From Priapulus caudatus (taxonomy: Eukaryota > Priapulida > Priapulimorpha > Priapulimorphida > Priapulidae), in NCBI RefSeq assembly GCF_000485595.1, contig NW_014577167.1:185577-240186 (forward strand): a DNA stretch of 54,610 bases. Reading direction: 5' to 3'. The notes under the pieces are model-generated. The model was not told the DNA's origin. It saw only the letters and a list, made by a program, of their open reading frames with translations, and did no database searches. Positions 1 to 23,600 of this stretch are shown here, piece by piece (position 1 is the first letter of the stretch; each line of letters opens with the position of its first letter). The translations under genes and the position numbers were made by a program.

Positions 1-393
1 GCTATTTGAAACAAAAGGCAGCTACTAACGCGTTATTGCTAACTCGATTTGTTCGATACGTACGCTAACTCGAATACGTACGATTTGAGCTCAAGTTGGT
101 TGCGTTACGCGTAGTAAATCGTAGGTATTATAAGGCTAGTAAATGACGAATTTCCCTTGCTTATTGTTGTCACACTCCTCCCTATTATGTACTCCTGATA
201 TACATGTATAGTTGTATACAGATGGCACCCTTCTTAAGTCCAATGAGGAGTCCGACTTGATAGCTCTCAAGCACTGGATCATTTGAAAATACACCTCCTT
301 GCAAACAGTTACATTACACAAAATAATAGGCTCAATTAATTTTGAAAAAACTACACATCAACACGCCACTCGAACATTCTATCGATTAAACAA
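1..393. other. 3' flank of BLM, no feature seen
   Basis: No coding exon, RNA or transposon end is recognisable here. On the minus strand, downstream of the BLM stop, I find no AATAAA or ATTAAA signal. This leaves open that the BLM transcript continues beyond the left edge of the window. Confidence 0.5.
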
Positions 394-13210
<12,817 letters not shown>

Positions 13211-13340
13211 TTTCCGACTGACGGAACGCTCACGGGTCAGTGACACAGACTGTCAGTGACAGTCGCAGTCTACGTAGACCTACAATAATTAGAATAGACG
13301 TGCAAAGTCAAACTCAAAGTGCGACACTGATAATATTACG

Positions 13341-14039
13341 CAGTGGATATTTAACCGCATACGGCAGAGTATCCACTTCCGCTATTTTACCGTACAGTAC
13401 TTCCGATTGGCTAGTATATTTATCAGGGCACAAAATTCATATTTTTTGGCACCGGCCCAGAGGGCTGGTAACAGCAATTTTTTACCAGCCCTCACAAATT
13501 TTGTTTGAAAATCAATGCCATGTTTCACGCTTGCATTCTCGATTTAAAATTTGTAAAATGTCGAAAAATAATGGCGTGATATCCTTCAGGTAAAACAGTA
13601 TAGGCTATTTGCTCATTAATGCTATAAACAAAAATGTAGGCACTCGCTAACACGGCTGAAACCACCGGCTCAGAGGGCCGGTGTTTTGCCAATGTTACCG
13701 GCCCTCCATATAATTTGCCGACATATATGCCGGTGGGCCGGTGCTAATTTCACGCCCTGTTTATGTACGTTAGTATATTATGAATGTGTTCAAAAGGTTT
13801 CGTATTGGAAACGTGATTAACGGAAAATAGCTTCTATGATCAAACGGGGCTACAAAGGTGTAGAAATAAATAGGATTTTAACCCAAAGAGTAAAGGTTCT
13901 CTAGATAGCGAAACCTTATGGGATTCGAACGTAATGTTGATGACGGCATAAATACACTAGCCAATCAAATGTGGTGTATGGTAAAATAGCAGAAGTGATA
14001 CTCTGCCATATACGGTTAAATATCTACTGACATTATACT
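13341..14039. mobile_element. MITE with ~80-bp inverted repeats, BLM upstream region
   Basis: Starts CAGTGGATATTTAACCG and ends with the complement of CAGTAGATATTTAACCG. The inverted arms run about 80 bp (13341-13420 and 13962-14039) and share the GGCAGAGTATC block. The interior holds a second TIR element (13424-13759). It begins about 130 bp upstream of the BLM start codon and so may overlap the promoter. No clear target duplication is seen. Confidence 0.65.
13424..13759. mobile_element. Nested hAT-like MITE
   Basis: Ends CAGGGCACAAAATT and the complement of CAGGGCGTGAAATT. The interior has two similar hairpin units built on ACCGGCYCAGAGGGCYGGT. It lies entirely inside the 13341-14039 element, so it inserted later. 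The flanking 8-bp duplication is not convincing. Confidence 0.5.
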
Positions 14040-14609
14040 AATAATAATATTATACTATTAGTATTACTTACAGACGTAGTCAATAATCTAGTTACATTTA
14101 TATAAGACTAGTCATTTGGTAAAAAGCAAATCACGTGTTCATTTTAATAAGAACCGAGACATTATATCAATAAATGAATAATTATCAGTGACCCGCCAAC
14201 CAGACTAATCCAGACTTGAATTTGAAAGCTGAACTTGAAGCACTGACAGTGACGCTGATAGGGTCTATGTCCCCCAGGGTACTATCGGAGGGTACCCTGG
14301 GTACGGTTCGATATATCGAAAGTACCTCGGGGTACTATACGATATGTCGCTGCGTACTCTGCATTGTCCCACCGTACCCTGACTTTCAGCCAACTGATGT
14401 CGTAATACCACGCGACCTTTTCTAACATCTCCGCCAAGCAGAACGCGTCCATTAAATTTAAATAATCAGCTAGATCTGCCTGGAGCACTGTTCTTCTTGC
14501 CATCTTTGTTGTGTACTTCCCACCGACTGTCAAATACGCGCATGCGCTGCGGACGTATTTCCGATGTTGTAAAACTAAAATATAAGTTAGCTCTTCGTTT
14601 AAAAAAAGG

Positions 14610-14912
14610 CTGTGGCTACGGGTATGGTAGCCATATCTTAATGTCTCGAGGCTACGGGCACGGGAGTCCATTCGCTTTCATACTTAACAAGACAAAGATG
14701 GCGGCGGTGGCGCCAGATTTCGAAATAACGCCTTGGGAAATAAATTCACGATTTGAGTTTAGATGAGCTAGAACCCTAACCCTAACCCTAACCCTAACAC
14801 TAACCCTAACCCTAACCCTAACCCTAACCCTAACCCTAACACTAACCCTAACGCAGTAACGGCAAAAAAGGGCTTCAATGAACGACGGCTACGGTACCGT
14901 ACCGGTACCTCC
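14610..14912. mobile_element. MITE carrying a telomeric CCCTAA array, copy 1 (nested)
   Basis: Homologous along its length to 40001-40271, sharing the block TTCGCTTTCATACTTAAC and GACAAAGATGGCGGCGGTGG before the array. The ends are diverged inverted repeats of CAGTGGCTACGGGTACGG. About 13 CCCTAA hexamers, two with an A change, lie at 14772-14852. It is inserted within the larger 14254-15302 element. Confidence 0.75.
14772..14852. repeat. Interstitial telomeric repeat (CCCTAA)n
   Basis: Thirteen or so tandem CCCTAA units, the metazoan TTAGGG telomere repeat in reverse, with two CACTAA variants. The array is internal to a transposable element and is not at a chromosome end. Confidence 0.95.
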
Positions 14913-15311
14913 AGCGATCTGCGTTGAAAAAAAGGAAAAAGAAAAATATTGTCAAACATAGCATACATTTTTATTGGATTGCGATGTTTTGAGGTTTCTT
15001 CTATGTGATCACTGTGATGTGGTAACTTGACAAAGTGTATGTACTAATACTACTATTACGACATCAGTTGGCTGAAAGTCAGGGTACGGTGGTACAAGTA
15101 CAAACGTCAATGCACTGCAGCCAGGGTACGCAGCGACATATCGTTTTCCGATATATCGAACCGTACGGCGTACCCAGGCCAGGGTACCCTCCGATAGTAC
15201 CCTGGCCCTGGGGGACATACTCACATAGACTATGACTATGAGTATGAGTATGATTATCATGCACCTATCACTGAGTATCAGTACACGACACTGTGTATCA
15301 GCGACAGTGAC

Positions 15312-15829
15312 ACTGACTGTAGTCTGAGACTGTACCACGAAGCACATACCACTATTACCAGCACCACCAAGCAACTGTCTTAACTAAATGATATTATAAC
15401 GTGTAATCTTTCATTAATTATTCTTCAAATAGTTTACTTAAGATCGTTTCTTCCTTTTTAAGTTTTGATCACACACTTTTACTTTTTTCATAAATGGCGC
15501 CATCGATAGATGCTCATTTCTTATTGTTTTGAATGCTCCCTTGGTTCGGTCCTTACTCCGCCATTGGAGACTGCGACACGAAGTAATAGATAATATCTGA
15601 TTTTTATCCATATATTGTAACCTCATCCCTTAGTGTATAGTACTTAATTGCATGTTATTTAATATATAGTTACATGTCCTTGATGTAGGATAATGTTTAC
15701 TGATAGCTGTTGCCAATTAGTTGCGTACATATAAATTTTGTGATAATGTAACCACAAGTCGGATGTTTTGTATACTAACGAGTAACGTTATTGTATGTCG
15801 CCGTAGTTTAGGCTACCTTGGCTACAAGC
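15312..15829. other. Upstream region of RPL36, first exon not located
   Basis: This should contain the RPL36 promoter and non-coding first exon, since an acceptor lies directly before the RPL36 ATG and a snoRNA follows at 15830. A pyrimidine-rich stretch around 15540-15560 (TTCGGTCCTTACTCC) could be a 5'TOP-type start, but I cannot assign the exon or donor with confidence. Confidence 0.3.
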
Positions 15830-15904
15830 ACTTGGAAATGATGTGATTGTCCGTGTTTCACCTGAAATTTTAAGGATTACAACACTTAGATATCTGATCC
15901 AGGT
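15830..15904 (+). ncRNA. SNORD18: C/D-box snoRNA, U18/SNORD18-like, copy 1
   Basis: Box C ATGATGT (15838-15844), D' CTGA (15862-15865) and D CTGA (15894-15897) are closed by a 7-bp stem, ACTTGGA with TCCAGGT. Twelve nucleotides before D' (GTCCGTGTTTCA, 15849-15860) are complementary to the conserved 28S rRNA sequence TGAAACACGGAC. This is the guide of vertebrate and yeast U18, which directs 2'-O-methylation. It lies upstream of the RPL36 ATG, probably in a 5'UTR intron. It is nearly identical to copy 3. Confidence 0.85.
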
Positions 15905-16005
15905 CAAAAACCGCTTGTTCCTTTAGCAAGAATAATTTTGTCTGTAGGTACGCTCTAAGTCTAATGTCATGACGTAATGTAGTACTACTACTAGTAGTAG
16001 TAGGC

Positions 16006-16431
16006 TAGATACAATAATGTAACCCAAACCCAGGAGGATAGGGTTACAAAGTGTCCCTATCCTTTTGTGTGGAGGAACGCCCGAGTGAATCACTCAGGCC
16101 GGTCTGCTGGTGCGTTTTCAGAGACTAGAACTTCCAAACTGGGTTTATTCTAAACACGAACCTTTCTCCGCTATCCGGGAACTTACTATGTATCGCAATA
16201 CTCTGTATTAAACTAATATAACCTGTTACAAAAATTCGAAGTGACGAGCAGCGAATATACTGAGCGCCATTTCTGTTGACCTGTGACGTACGAATTCCCA
16301 ATGCGCATAGCGATCGGCAAACGCAGCGCTCTCCGATTGGTCGGTGATTCACTCGGGCATTCCTCCACACAAAAGGATAGGGACACTTTGTAACCCTATC
16401 CTCCTGGATTTGGGTTACATTATTGTATCTA
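16006..16431. mobile_element. Mutator-like MITE, 426 bp, 9-bp TSD
   Basis: Begins TAGATACAATAATGTAACCC and ends with its complement. The inverted arms are about 90 bp and nearly identical. It is flanked by a 9-bp duplication with one mismatch (GTAGTAGGC 15997-16005, GTAGAAGGC 16432-16440). It sits between snoRNA copy 1 and the splice acceptor before the RPL36 ATG, hence within the inferred 5'UTR intron. A 66-bp relative is at 27158-27223. Confidence 0.85.
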
Positions 16432-16528
16432 GTAGAAGGCCTACTTTCCTTTTTGTATGTAGAGGGCCGTGACATGTATTATTGTATAGTTTCGCCCCAT
16501 TCATACTAATTTCTGTTTGATTTTAGAA

Positions 16529-19058
16529 ATGGTGAATCGCTACGAAATGGCCGTAGGCCTTCAAAAAGGCCACAAAACGACAAAAAATGTGACCAAACCT
16601 CGGCCTGCCCGACGAAATGGGGTAAGTCTGTTTTGTTACAAAGTATCATTATCATTCCTTCGTACTCACTACTAATACTATCCATCGTCATCTTATACTG
16701 TCTAGAAGTGATGTTACCAAATATCCGTGTTTCAGCTGAAATTACAGGATTACAAACATTAATCTCTGATCTAGGCAGTAAACAAATTTTGCAGTTGATA
16801 ATGTGGAACATGGTACCTACCACCTTTTATGTTGACATGTCCCATTTCCTGTATTGCTATTTTATGTATCAATATGTAATGTGCGCAAAGGGAAATGCAG
16901 AAAATACTGCTTGAAACTTGGCAATAGATAATTGCCAATAGCCAGAGATCCAAGTACAAGTATACTTGTGAGTATACCTGTGCTAATTTTGTCATTGCAG
17001 AAGCTTTCCAAGCACACTAAATTCATTAGGGACATTGTTCGGGAAGTGGCTGGATTTGCGCCATACGAGAGAAAAGCCATGGAGTTGCTGAAGGTCTCAA
17101 AAGACAAGCGAGCATTGAAGTTCTTGAAGAAACGAGTAAGAACCTGTCTGATTCAAGTTGTTAGGTTATAATAGCAAATCACACTAATAACATGCAATCT
17201 GTATGAATTTTCATGAAAATTTGTATAGCAATTTTGTGTTGGTTAAACTTGCAATGAATTTGATGGTAGCAAGTATTTCTAGCTCATCTGACATAGTCAG
17301 ATGCAGCTTGTAGAATCGCATGAGCGTCCGTCCGTCAACAGTTGGGCGCAAATATAAACGGCTCGACGTACGGATTCGAAAGTCGGGACGTAGGGTGGTA
17401 ATCCGAAAACGAGTTGGAATGTTGAAGCTGAGGTCAAAGGTCAAGAGGTGTAAAAGAAGGGGGTACATTCCCTCCTTAACTTAAGGTATAGGGAGGAAAT
17501 GCAGAATTGCAGCACAAATATAAACGGCTCGTGATAGTCGGTGTATAGCATCATGGTAGAAAAAGCCATCACTGTGCCGAAATTGGAGGTCACAGGTCAA
17601 AGGGCAGTGGGGAAAGGTCAGATATCAGACATTTTCTGAGGACATGGGCTAATGGACAGAGTGAAAAACTTTTGTTTCAGCGCTGACCTACCATTTTTAT
17701 CACTTTATTGAAAGGACCATGAAATGTGCTTTCCACTGACATGCGAAGAGTAAGTGTCTGATAACCTTTTGACCCTCAAGAGGAGGGTTAAACATGGATT
17801 CCTGAACTGCCTCAATGATGTCACAGTCATGGCACATCCATAATCGGGAAACCCAACATGCCTCGATAGCCTAACGTCTACAGCACAGGATTAGGGCTCA
17901 AAGGTCCTTGGATCGAATCCCATCAGATTTTTTATTTACGTGTTTTCTGTATTTTTCTATCTTTATCCATTTAACTATTTCTTTCCAATTAAGGAAAATA
18001 TTTACATGATTTATTTACAACAATTTCATAACAACAAATAATTTTTACAACAATTAAATTATTATTATTTTTAATAGGGTTAGGGTTAGGGTCACAATGC
18101 ACCATAAAACAGGAGTTTCAGGCACGCGATTTGTATCAACCAATGGGATTTGGGAGGTATGCTGAATGCAGAAGGTTGCTGAAATGATGTGTACACAACT
18201 GCGTATCTGCATATCTGCGCCTAACAAAGGTCTCACTACGCATGACTTAAATGTTACGTTTATCATTCTAGCAACAGACCTCAGATGAGCCCAGACGCTC
18301 TGCGGCTCTAGTTGTGTAAAGCAACATTATAGCAGCTGTTTTACTCTGTATCGAAGATCATATATGATCATGTGTATTACTGTTAGTGGCGCAACAAATA
18401 ACTGCAATACAGTGTCCACGATATAATTCACAATTCACCTTCAAATCAGTGTCGATGCATTTGTCAGGTTGTCAATATCTAAGGTGGGTGCACCATACAT
18501 GTTTTGGTGTCATAAAAGAAGCATGCTGATTTGCATATGTGTTCTGTTTCTATATCTGCGATATAGAAGACGTTCCCAAAGGTCACGTGCGTAACGTGCA
18601 CAGTAGCTGTATTCAGCTAGATGGTTGTTATGGCTGTGTTTGAGCTACTGGGATCAAGCATTATGTATTGCAACAGTTTTCCTACTGGGTTGTGTAACAT
18701 TGTGATAGATGTCATTGGTTATGTTATTGGTTATTGTTTATTACCCAATTATTGGTGATACTGTCACTGGGATGTGATTCAAATTTGATACACAGGTTTT
18801 GGCAACCTTGGCTACAAGCACCTGGAAATGATGTGATTGTCCGTGTTTCACCTGAAATTTTAAGGATTACAACACTTAGATATCTGATCCAGGTCAAAAA
18901 CCAATTGTGCCTTTAGTAAGTATAAGTTTGTCTGTAGTAGGCTCTAATGTAGTCGTGTCTCTTTTCAGGTTGGCACTCATTTGAGAGGCAAGAGAAAGAG
19001 GGAAGAAATGAGCAGTGTCATCATTCAAATGAGAAAGGCGCAATCACAGAAATCTTAA
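16529..19058 (+). CDS. RPL36: Ribosomal protein eL36 (RPL36), 3 coding exons
   Basis: Coding exons 16529-16621, 17001-17135 and 18969-19058 give 105 aa, the same length as human RPL36, in the cytosolic 60S subunit. Residues run from [20 protein letters not shown] through [20 protein letters not shown] to [15 protein letters not shown]. Splice sites are canonical (GGG/GTAAGT, TTGCAG/AAG, CGA/GTAAGA, TTTCAG/GTT). An acceptor (TTTGATTTTAG) two bases before the ATG implies a non-coding 5' exon upstream. AATAAA follows at 19059-19064, just past the stop. Introns 1 and 2 each host a U18-like snoRNA, which fits the habit of ribosomal-protein genes of hosting C/D snoRNAs. Confidence 0.97.
16698..16778 (+). 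ncRNA. SNORD18: C/D-box snoRNA, U18/SNORD18-like, copy 2 (diverged)
   Basis: In RPL36 intron 1. Box C GTGATGT (16708-16714), D' CTGA (16736-16739) and D CTGA (16766-16769), with a 9-bp terminal stem CTGTCTAGA / TCTAGGCAG containing one wobble. The guide TCCGTGTTTCA (16724-16734) keeps 11 nt of complementarity to 28S rRNA. The rest has diverged from copies 1 and 3, yet boxes, stem and guide persist, which argues for selection. Confidence 0.8.
17137..18819 (+). other. RPL36 intron 2 interior: SINE-like head and telomere-like hexamers
   Basis: Intron sequence 5' of snoRNA copy 3. A tRNA-like segment at about 17860-17926 has box B GGATCGAATCC (17910-17920), but its acceptor stem does not close, so it is probably a SINE remnant. 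A short GGGTTAGGGTTAGGG run lies at about 18078-18092. A CGTCCGTCCGTC run at about 17326 resembles tetranucleotide tracts elsewhere in the window. I see no gene. Confidence 0.45.
18820..18894 (+). ncRNA. SNORD18: C/D-box snoRNA, U18/SNORD18-like, copy 3
   Basis: In RPL36 intron 2. Box C ATGATGT (18828-18834), D' CTGA (18852-18855) and D CTGA (18884-18887), closed by the perfect 7-bp stem ACCTGGA / TCCAGGT. The guide GTCCGTGTTTCA (18839-18850) is complementary to 28S rRNA TGAAACACGGAC over 12 nt. Box D ends about 80 nt before the 3' splice site, the typical spacing for intronic C/D snoRNAs. The third base pair of the stem is C-G here and T-G in copy 1, a pairing-preserving change. Confidence 0.88.
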
Positions 19059-19267
19059 AATAAAGTGTAGAGTTAATGGAAAGTAGCTTTTTGTATGTGT
19101 TTCATTTACTTGCAATGCTTATTTTGTGTGGTAACGCCAATTACAAATAAAATATACGGTATCACTGCTGGTAAACGAATATTCATGGTAAACTGGCAAA
19201 ACATTTAATTGTAAAAAAAATCTACATTTGAAATGCAAAGTACTATATCTATAAGTCGCTAAAGGTA

Positions 19268-19897
19268 GTATCTCACTGGGCTGCGACTGTTGGCGACAAA
19301 TTGCGAACGGCATTAGCGAGGGAGATTCCAAAATGTCTCTAAACGTTCGCAGGGGTTATCAATTTCCTCGCTCTCGTGTCGCTGGAATTTTGAACATGGT
19401 CAAAAAATTTGCGCGACAAATTTTCTCTCAAAATGGTTACAGTCTTTGCGGGTGTCTCGAACCCTTCTCAATTTAGTTTCCGTGAGTCAGAAGGTGTGAG
19501 AAATATGAGAACTTTGTGAGGGGTTGGCGACCTATGAAACTAAATTGTGGGTCCTCGTACAGTAGCTTCTGCACTTCTCTGAGGTCCATCTCACTTGACG
19601 TCCGAGTACAAAATGATTGCTGGACTGGGGAGGGTCCCCGTATTTATATAGTCCAGATTTCTCAATTGTCACGCATAACTGTCGCGCGACAGTCGCAAGT
19701 GCAAAAAATTCGGAATTTTGTTGCGTGAGTGTCGCGCGACATGTAAGCGAACTCCCAGCAAATTTTGGCCCAAAATTTCGCCCCCGAACGTGTCGTAAGT
19801 ACCAATTCGGTGTGATTCCAAGTGAAAATTGTCGCTTTTTTCTCTCGCAATTTTGTGTCTCCAACTAGTCGCGAGCTGTCGCAGCCCAGTGAGATAC
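19268..19897. mobile_element. TA-flanked MITE downstream of RPL36
   Basis: Inverted ends GTATCTCACTGGGCTGCGAC and the exact complement bound 630 bp, with TA on each side (19266-19267, 19898-19899). The interior repeats the palindrome TGTCGCGCGACA-like motif and TTGTCGC. Open frames inside are shadows. TA duplication suggests a Tc1/mariner-class mobiliser. Confidence 0.75.
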
Positions 19898-19899
19898 TA

Positions 19900-20693
19900 G
19901 CTTAACACAGAGTATGTAAGCTGACCACAGTTGAAAAGTTCTGAAGAACATCACACAGATTATGGTGGACCTGCAAGTATGTGAGAAATATTGTCGGGTA
20001 TTATTAGGGAATGTGGAAATTTAAAATGAGGTGTTCTAGACAAGTCCTGGAAATGGACTTATTATGTATGGTCCTAGAAAGTTGCAAATTGATCTCGTCC
20101 AACCTGTTCAATTTTACATATAAATATATACATACATAATATACATATATAGTTATATATAGTTGTACATGGCATAATATACTAAAGATATAAGCTGCTT
20201 ACTGTCTCAGAGGCAATGAAATTTGTGTGAGGCAAGGTTTTGTTGACTAGAAAATACGAGATGCAATCGGGCTGGGAATCGAGGAGAATGATCATGGGAA
20301 AATGTTATGCTTAAATGTGTACGATCAATAGGTGTGTATAGAAACTGCAATGCTGTCAAGAGATATTTTAATAATGCACACCAGTATCCATATTTTATGC
20401 AATCATTTATTGTTCCGAAAATGCACATCGATATACCAGTGCCAAATTGACATGTCACGTGTGGTGGGTGACCTCAGTGGGAGCTTAAATTGCAAAAAAG
20501 TCATTGCAGCTCTTCATAAACGAACATAGACCGGGTTTTTCAGATGTTCATAAATAAAAAGATAAGCAGGTGCGTAACAGCATTAGAACATCGTGCTTCA
20601 GTGTGCTGTTTCCAGACATAAACATTCTTGCAAATTACATAATGAACGTTCCTTCAGACAATAGTTGCTAGCAAAATTGAAGCTTAGACACGG
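19900..20693. other. Intergenic RPL36-CCT3 (convergent), nothing recognised
   Basis: AT-rich sequence between the 3' ends of RPL36 (plus) and CCT3 (minus), with TATA-rich runs around 20110-20165. No exon, RNA or transposon end is recognised. Confidence 0.5.
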
Positions 20694-23600
20694 TTATTCT
20701 TGCATTGCCTCTTGAGTTGGTTGTGCCTCTGGCTGGTCATCTTTCTTCTTTTTCTGTCCTGACACAATATCGTCTATGCGCAGCAGCAAAATTGCAGTCT
20801 GTAACAAACAAGTAAAACCAATGAGGAAACATTTCATTCTCCAATTTTCATTTGTGAATTTTACCCAACTGATGGCGCCACCTGGCATAACTTAACACGT
20901 TCAACGCTGCCGGTGTTACCAATGTAACTACCAGCCCGAGTTGGGATTTTCGCGTTTTTACCGCGTATTCACTTATTGATTTATCACATTTACTTTGCAG
21001 GAAATCTAACCAAACTGACACGTTTACTCTGCATGAATGTTAATCTCACCCTTACACGTTCAAATAGTATGAAAATCATTCCCCTTCATAATAATATATT
21101 GATATGAAAACAGGGGAAAAACGGACATTTCGTGCATTTTCGTCTCAAATGCCACCGCACCAGTGGATTTTCGCTATAATGAAATATAAAATTTCGTTTG
21201 TTATGATATCAGTCAACAGTATACTATTTTTCCTGGTAAGAAATGTGACAATGCTTACACATATGTGAGGTATGAACCTTGTTTTGTGTTTCTACATGCA
21301 AACGTTCCTCGAAATTTTATATACTACACCATTATTATATTATATACCGTTAGGAAAACAGTAAACAAACCTTGATTCGATCTACGCCTTCTAGACCTAC
21401 TGCAGTCTACCTTGAGTCTCAAAACTCCTAATTTCACATTCGAATCAACGGTAAAGCATTGTATTCTTTAGTTCATGTAAGACTGGGGTAATATAGACTC
21501 CCTGTTTAATTTCTAGGTAGGTAGTGCCTGCCATCTGTTGGAAATCAGAGTAACAAAAACCAATAATCTATCCATGAACTGACTCGTGGATCCGCGGGGC
21601 AGTGTTTTGATTGTTCCCACGAGCTGACTCGTGGATCTGCGGGGAACGTGTTAAACTAGCATGTAAATATCATCGTGTGGCTTCCATAACAGTCCAGATA
21701 TGTACCTCCATTGCTGTCTTGTACGTCTGGGCTTTGACAGAAACTGGTTCCCATATACCATAGTCCTTCATATCCACGATTGTACCATCATCGCCATTGA
21801 TACCGTAAGTCGAGTTCTCTCCACCTGCATGCTTTGCCTGACATAAGGTAAGAAAATAGTCACGTCATTGGCGGACAGAATTGTCCATCATAAAACAATG
21901 CATGTAAACGCAAATGCGTGTCCCGTGAGCATTTAACGGTGATACGATCAGATCAGTTATCCGAACAAAATACTCCCCGCCCGTCTCGTTCGGATAATCG
22001 AGGTTCAACTGTACTGAGTTTAAACACAGTGCAGCCTACCCGTAGCGCAGTAAGAATTCTGATAGTGCTGCCACCACAGTTTTGGATAAGTGTCCTAGGA
22101 ATGACCTCCAGAGCACGAGAGACTGCACGGTATGGCCACTGGTGCACTCCGGTGATGCTTTTGGCCTTTTCATTCAGTGCCTGAAAATCACGTAATAAAA
22201 AATGAACATAACACCTCTACCTGACAGCAGAAGGCTTCATAACACAGACAATCAAGGATTCAGTGGACAGGGCCAAATTGGTATAGAAATGATCGGTATA
22301 GTAAAATATTGTACAATAATAGATGCTTTCAACTTACTAACAATAAATATAAACATGCACTACCTACAAATTTGCAGTAGCACAACATTCTCTCCAAAGA
22401 TGTGATTTTATATTCGATGCTACCAAATAACATACGTGTGCAAGAGCCATTTCGACAGAGCCCCCTCCTGGTACAAGTTTTGGCTCCACCATGACATTTC
22501 GTGCCACGTGTAGCGCATCCTGGAGATTACGCTCCACCTCATTAAGAATGTCCTTACTGGCTCCACGCAGCAAGATGGTGCATGCTTTTGGGTCTTTACA
22601 TTTCGTGATGAAGGTGAAATATCTGTCATTAGATGAAGTGAAGTATTATAATATCACTACAACTACCATTATCTCTGTCATATTCGAATTGTAATGACAG
22701 ATTATGATGGCATGTTGAATTCCTATTATTAGTCGAATTTGAATAACGACAAATTTATTGATATTACTACCAGTGTGACAGTATTATAAAACGTAGATCA
22801 CATAAAGATAGAATTCATGCTTCATACTTACTCATCACCAATCTTCTCAATCTCGAAAAGACCAGCGCCGGTACCAATGTCTTCCTCTCTGATTTCCTCA
22901 GTTCTGCTGACAATGGAGGCACCGCAGGCACGAGCTACACGATTGTTGTCAGACTTACGCAGCCTTCGCAGGGCTGTGATGCCTGCCTTCACCAGGAAGT
23001 GCTGTGCCAGATCTATAGTTTACATATTGAGCACATCATCACTAATCCATTGGTCACCTTACATCGTGTTCACCACAAAAAATAACATACAGCGGATGAC
23101 TACCACACATTAAAATATAAATCATTTACACAATGTTGAAAACTAGCAATTGCTAATACTTATTTCTTACATTTTTAACTCAGTGATAACCTTTCTTGAT
23201 GTTATGATGCACTATCCTTTATATGACACTAACCTGATACACCTTTTTCCGTAATGACAAGGTCAGGCTTGAAGGCAATGATGTCGTTGCAAACTTTCTC
23301 AATGTACTCTTCCTCCATCTGCAGAATACGTGTGAAGTCCTCTTCTTTCACAATTTCTATGGCTGTCTGGAAATGACAAGACACACAGTCAGTGATGTGC
23401 TTGAACACACCTACATTTGCAATATATAAATAATAATTTATGCATGTATTGCTACTGCAATTTAGTTAAAAATTACATAGTTGGTAAAAAAAACATGGAG
23501 AATGCAGATAATGTAAAACTTCTGGCAGCATTTACAGAAATAGGAATCCCATATAATAGCGTAAAACACAAACCTAGAAACAGAAGTGCATCTAAATCAA

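Larger units (their letters stand above)
14254..15302. mobile_element. Mutator-like MITE (9-bp TSD), 1049 bp, nested host
   Basis: Ends GCTGATAGGGTCTATG and TATCAGC, with long imperfect inverted arms (about 14261-14405 and 15057-15231) sharing CCCAGGGTACTATCGGAGG and TTCGATATATCG. It is flanked by the perfect 9-bp direct repeat GACAGTGAC (14245-14253, 15303-15311). A 9-bp duplication and long arms fit the Mutator (MULE) superfamily. It contains the telomeric-array MITE at about 14610-14912. It is non-coding. Confidence 0.75.

Noticed and set aside
14772-14852. Chromosome end
   Set aside because: The CCCTAA array is short, internal to a transposon, and followed by 40 kb of normal genes.
17858-17930. 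tRNA gene in RPL36 intron 2
   Set aside because: Box B is good but the acceptor stem fails to close; a SINE head is more likely.
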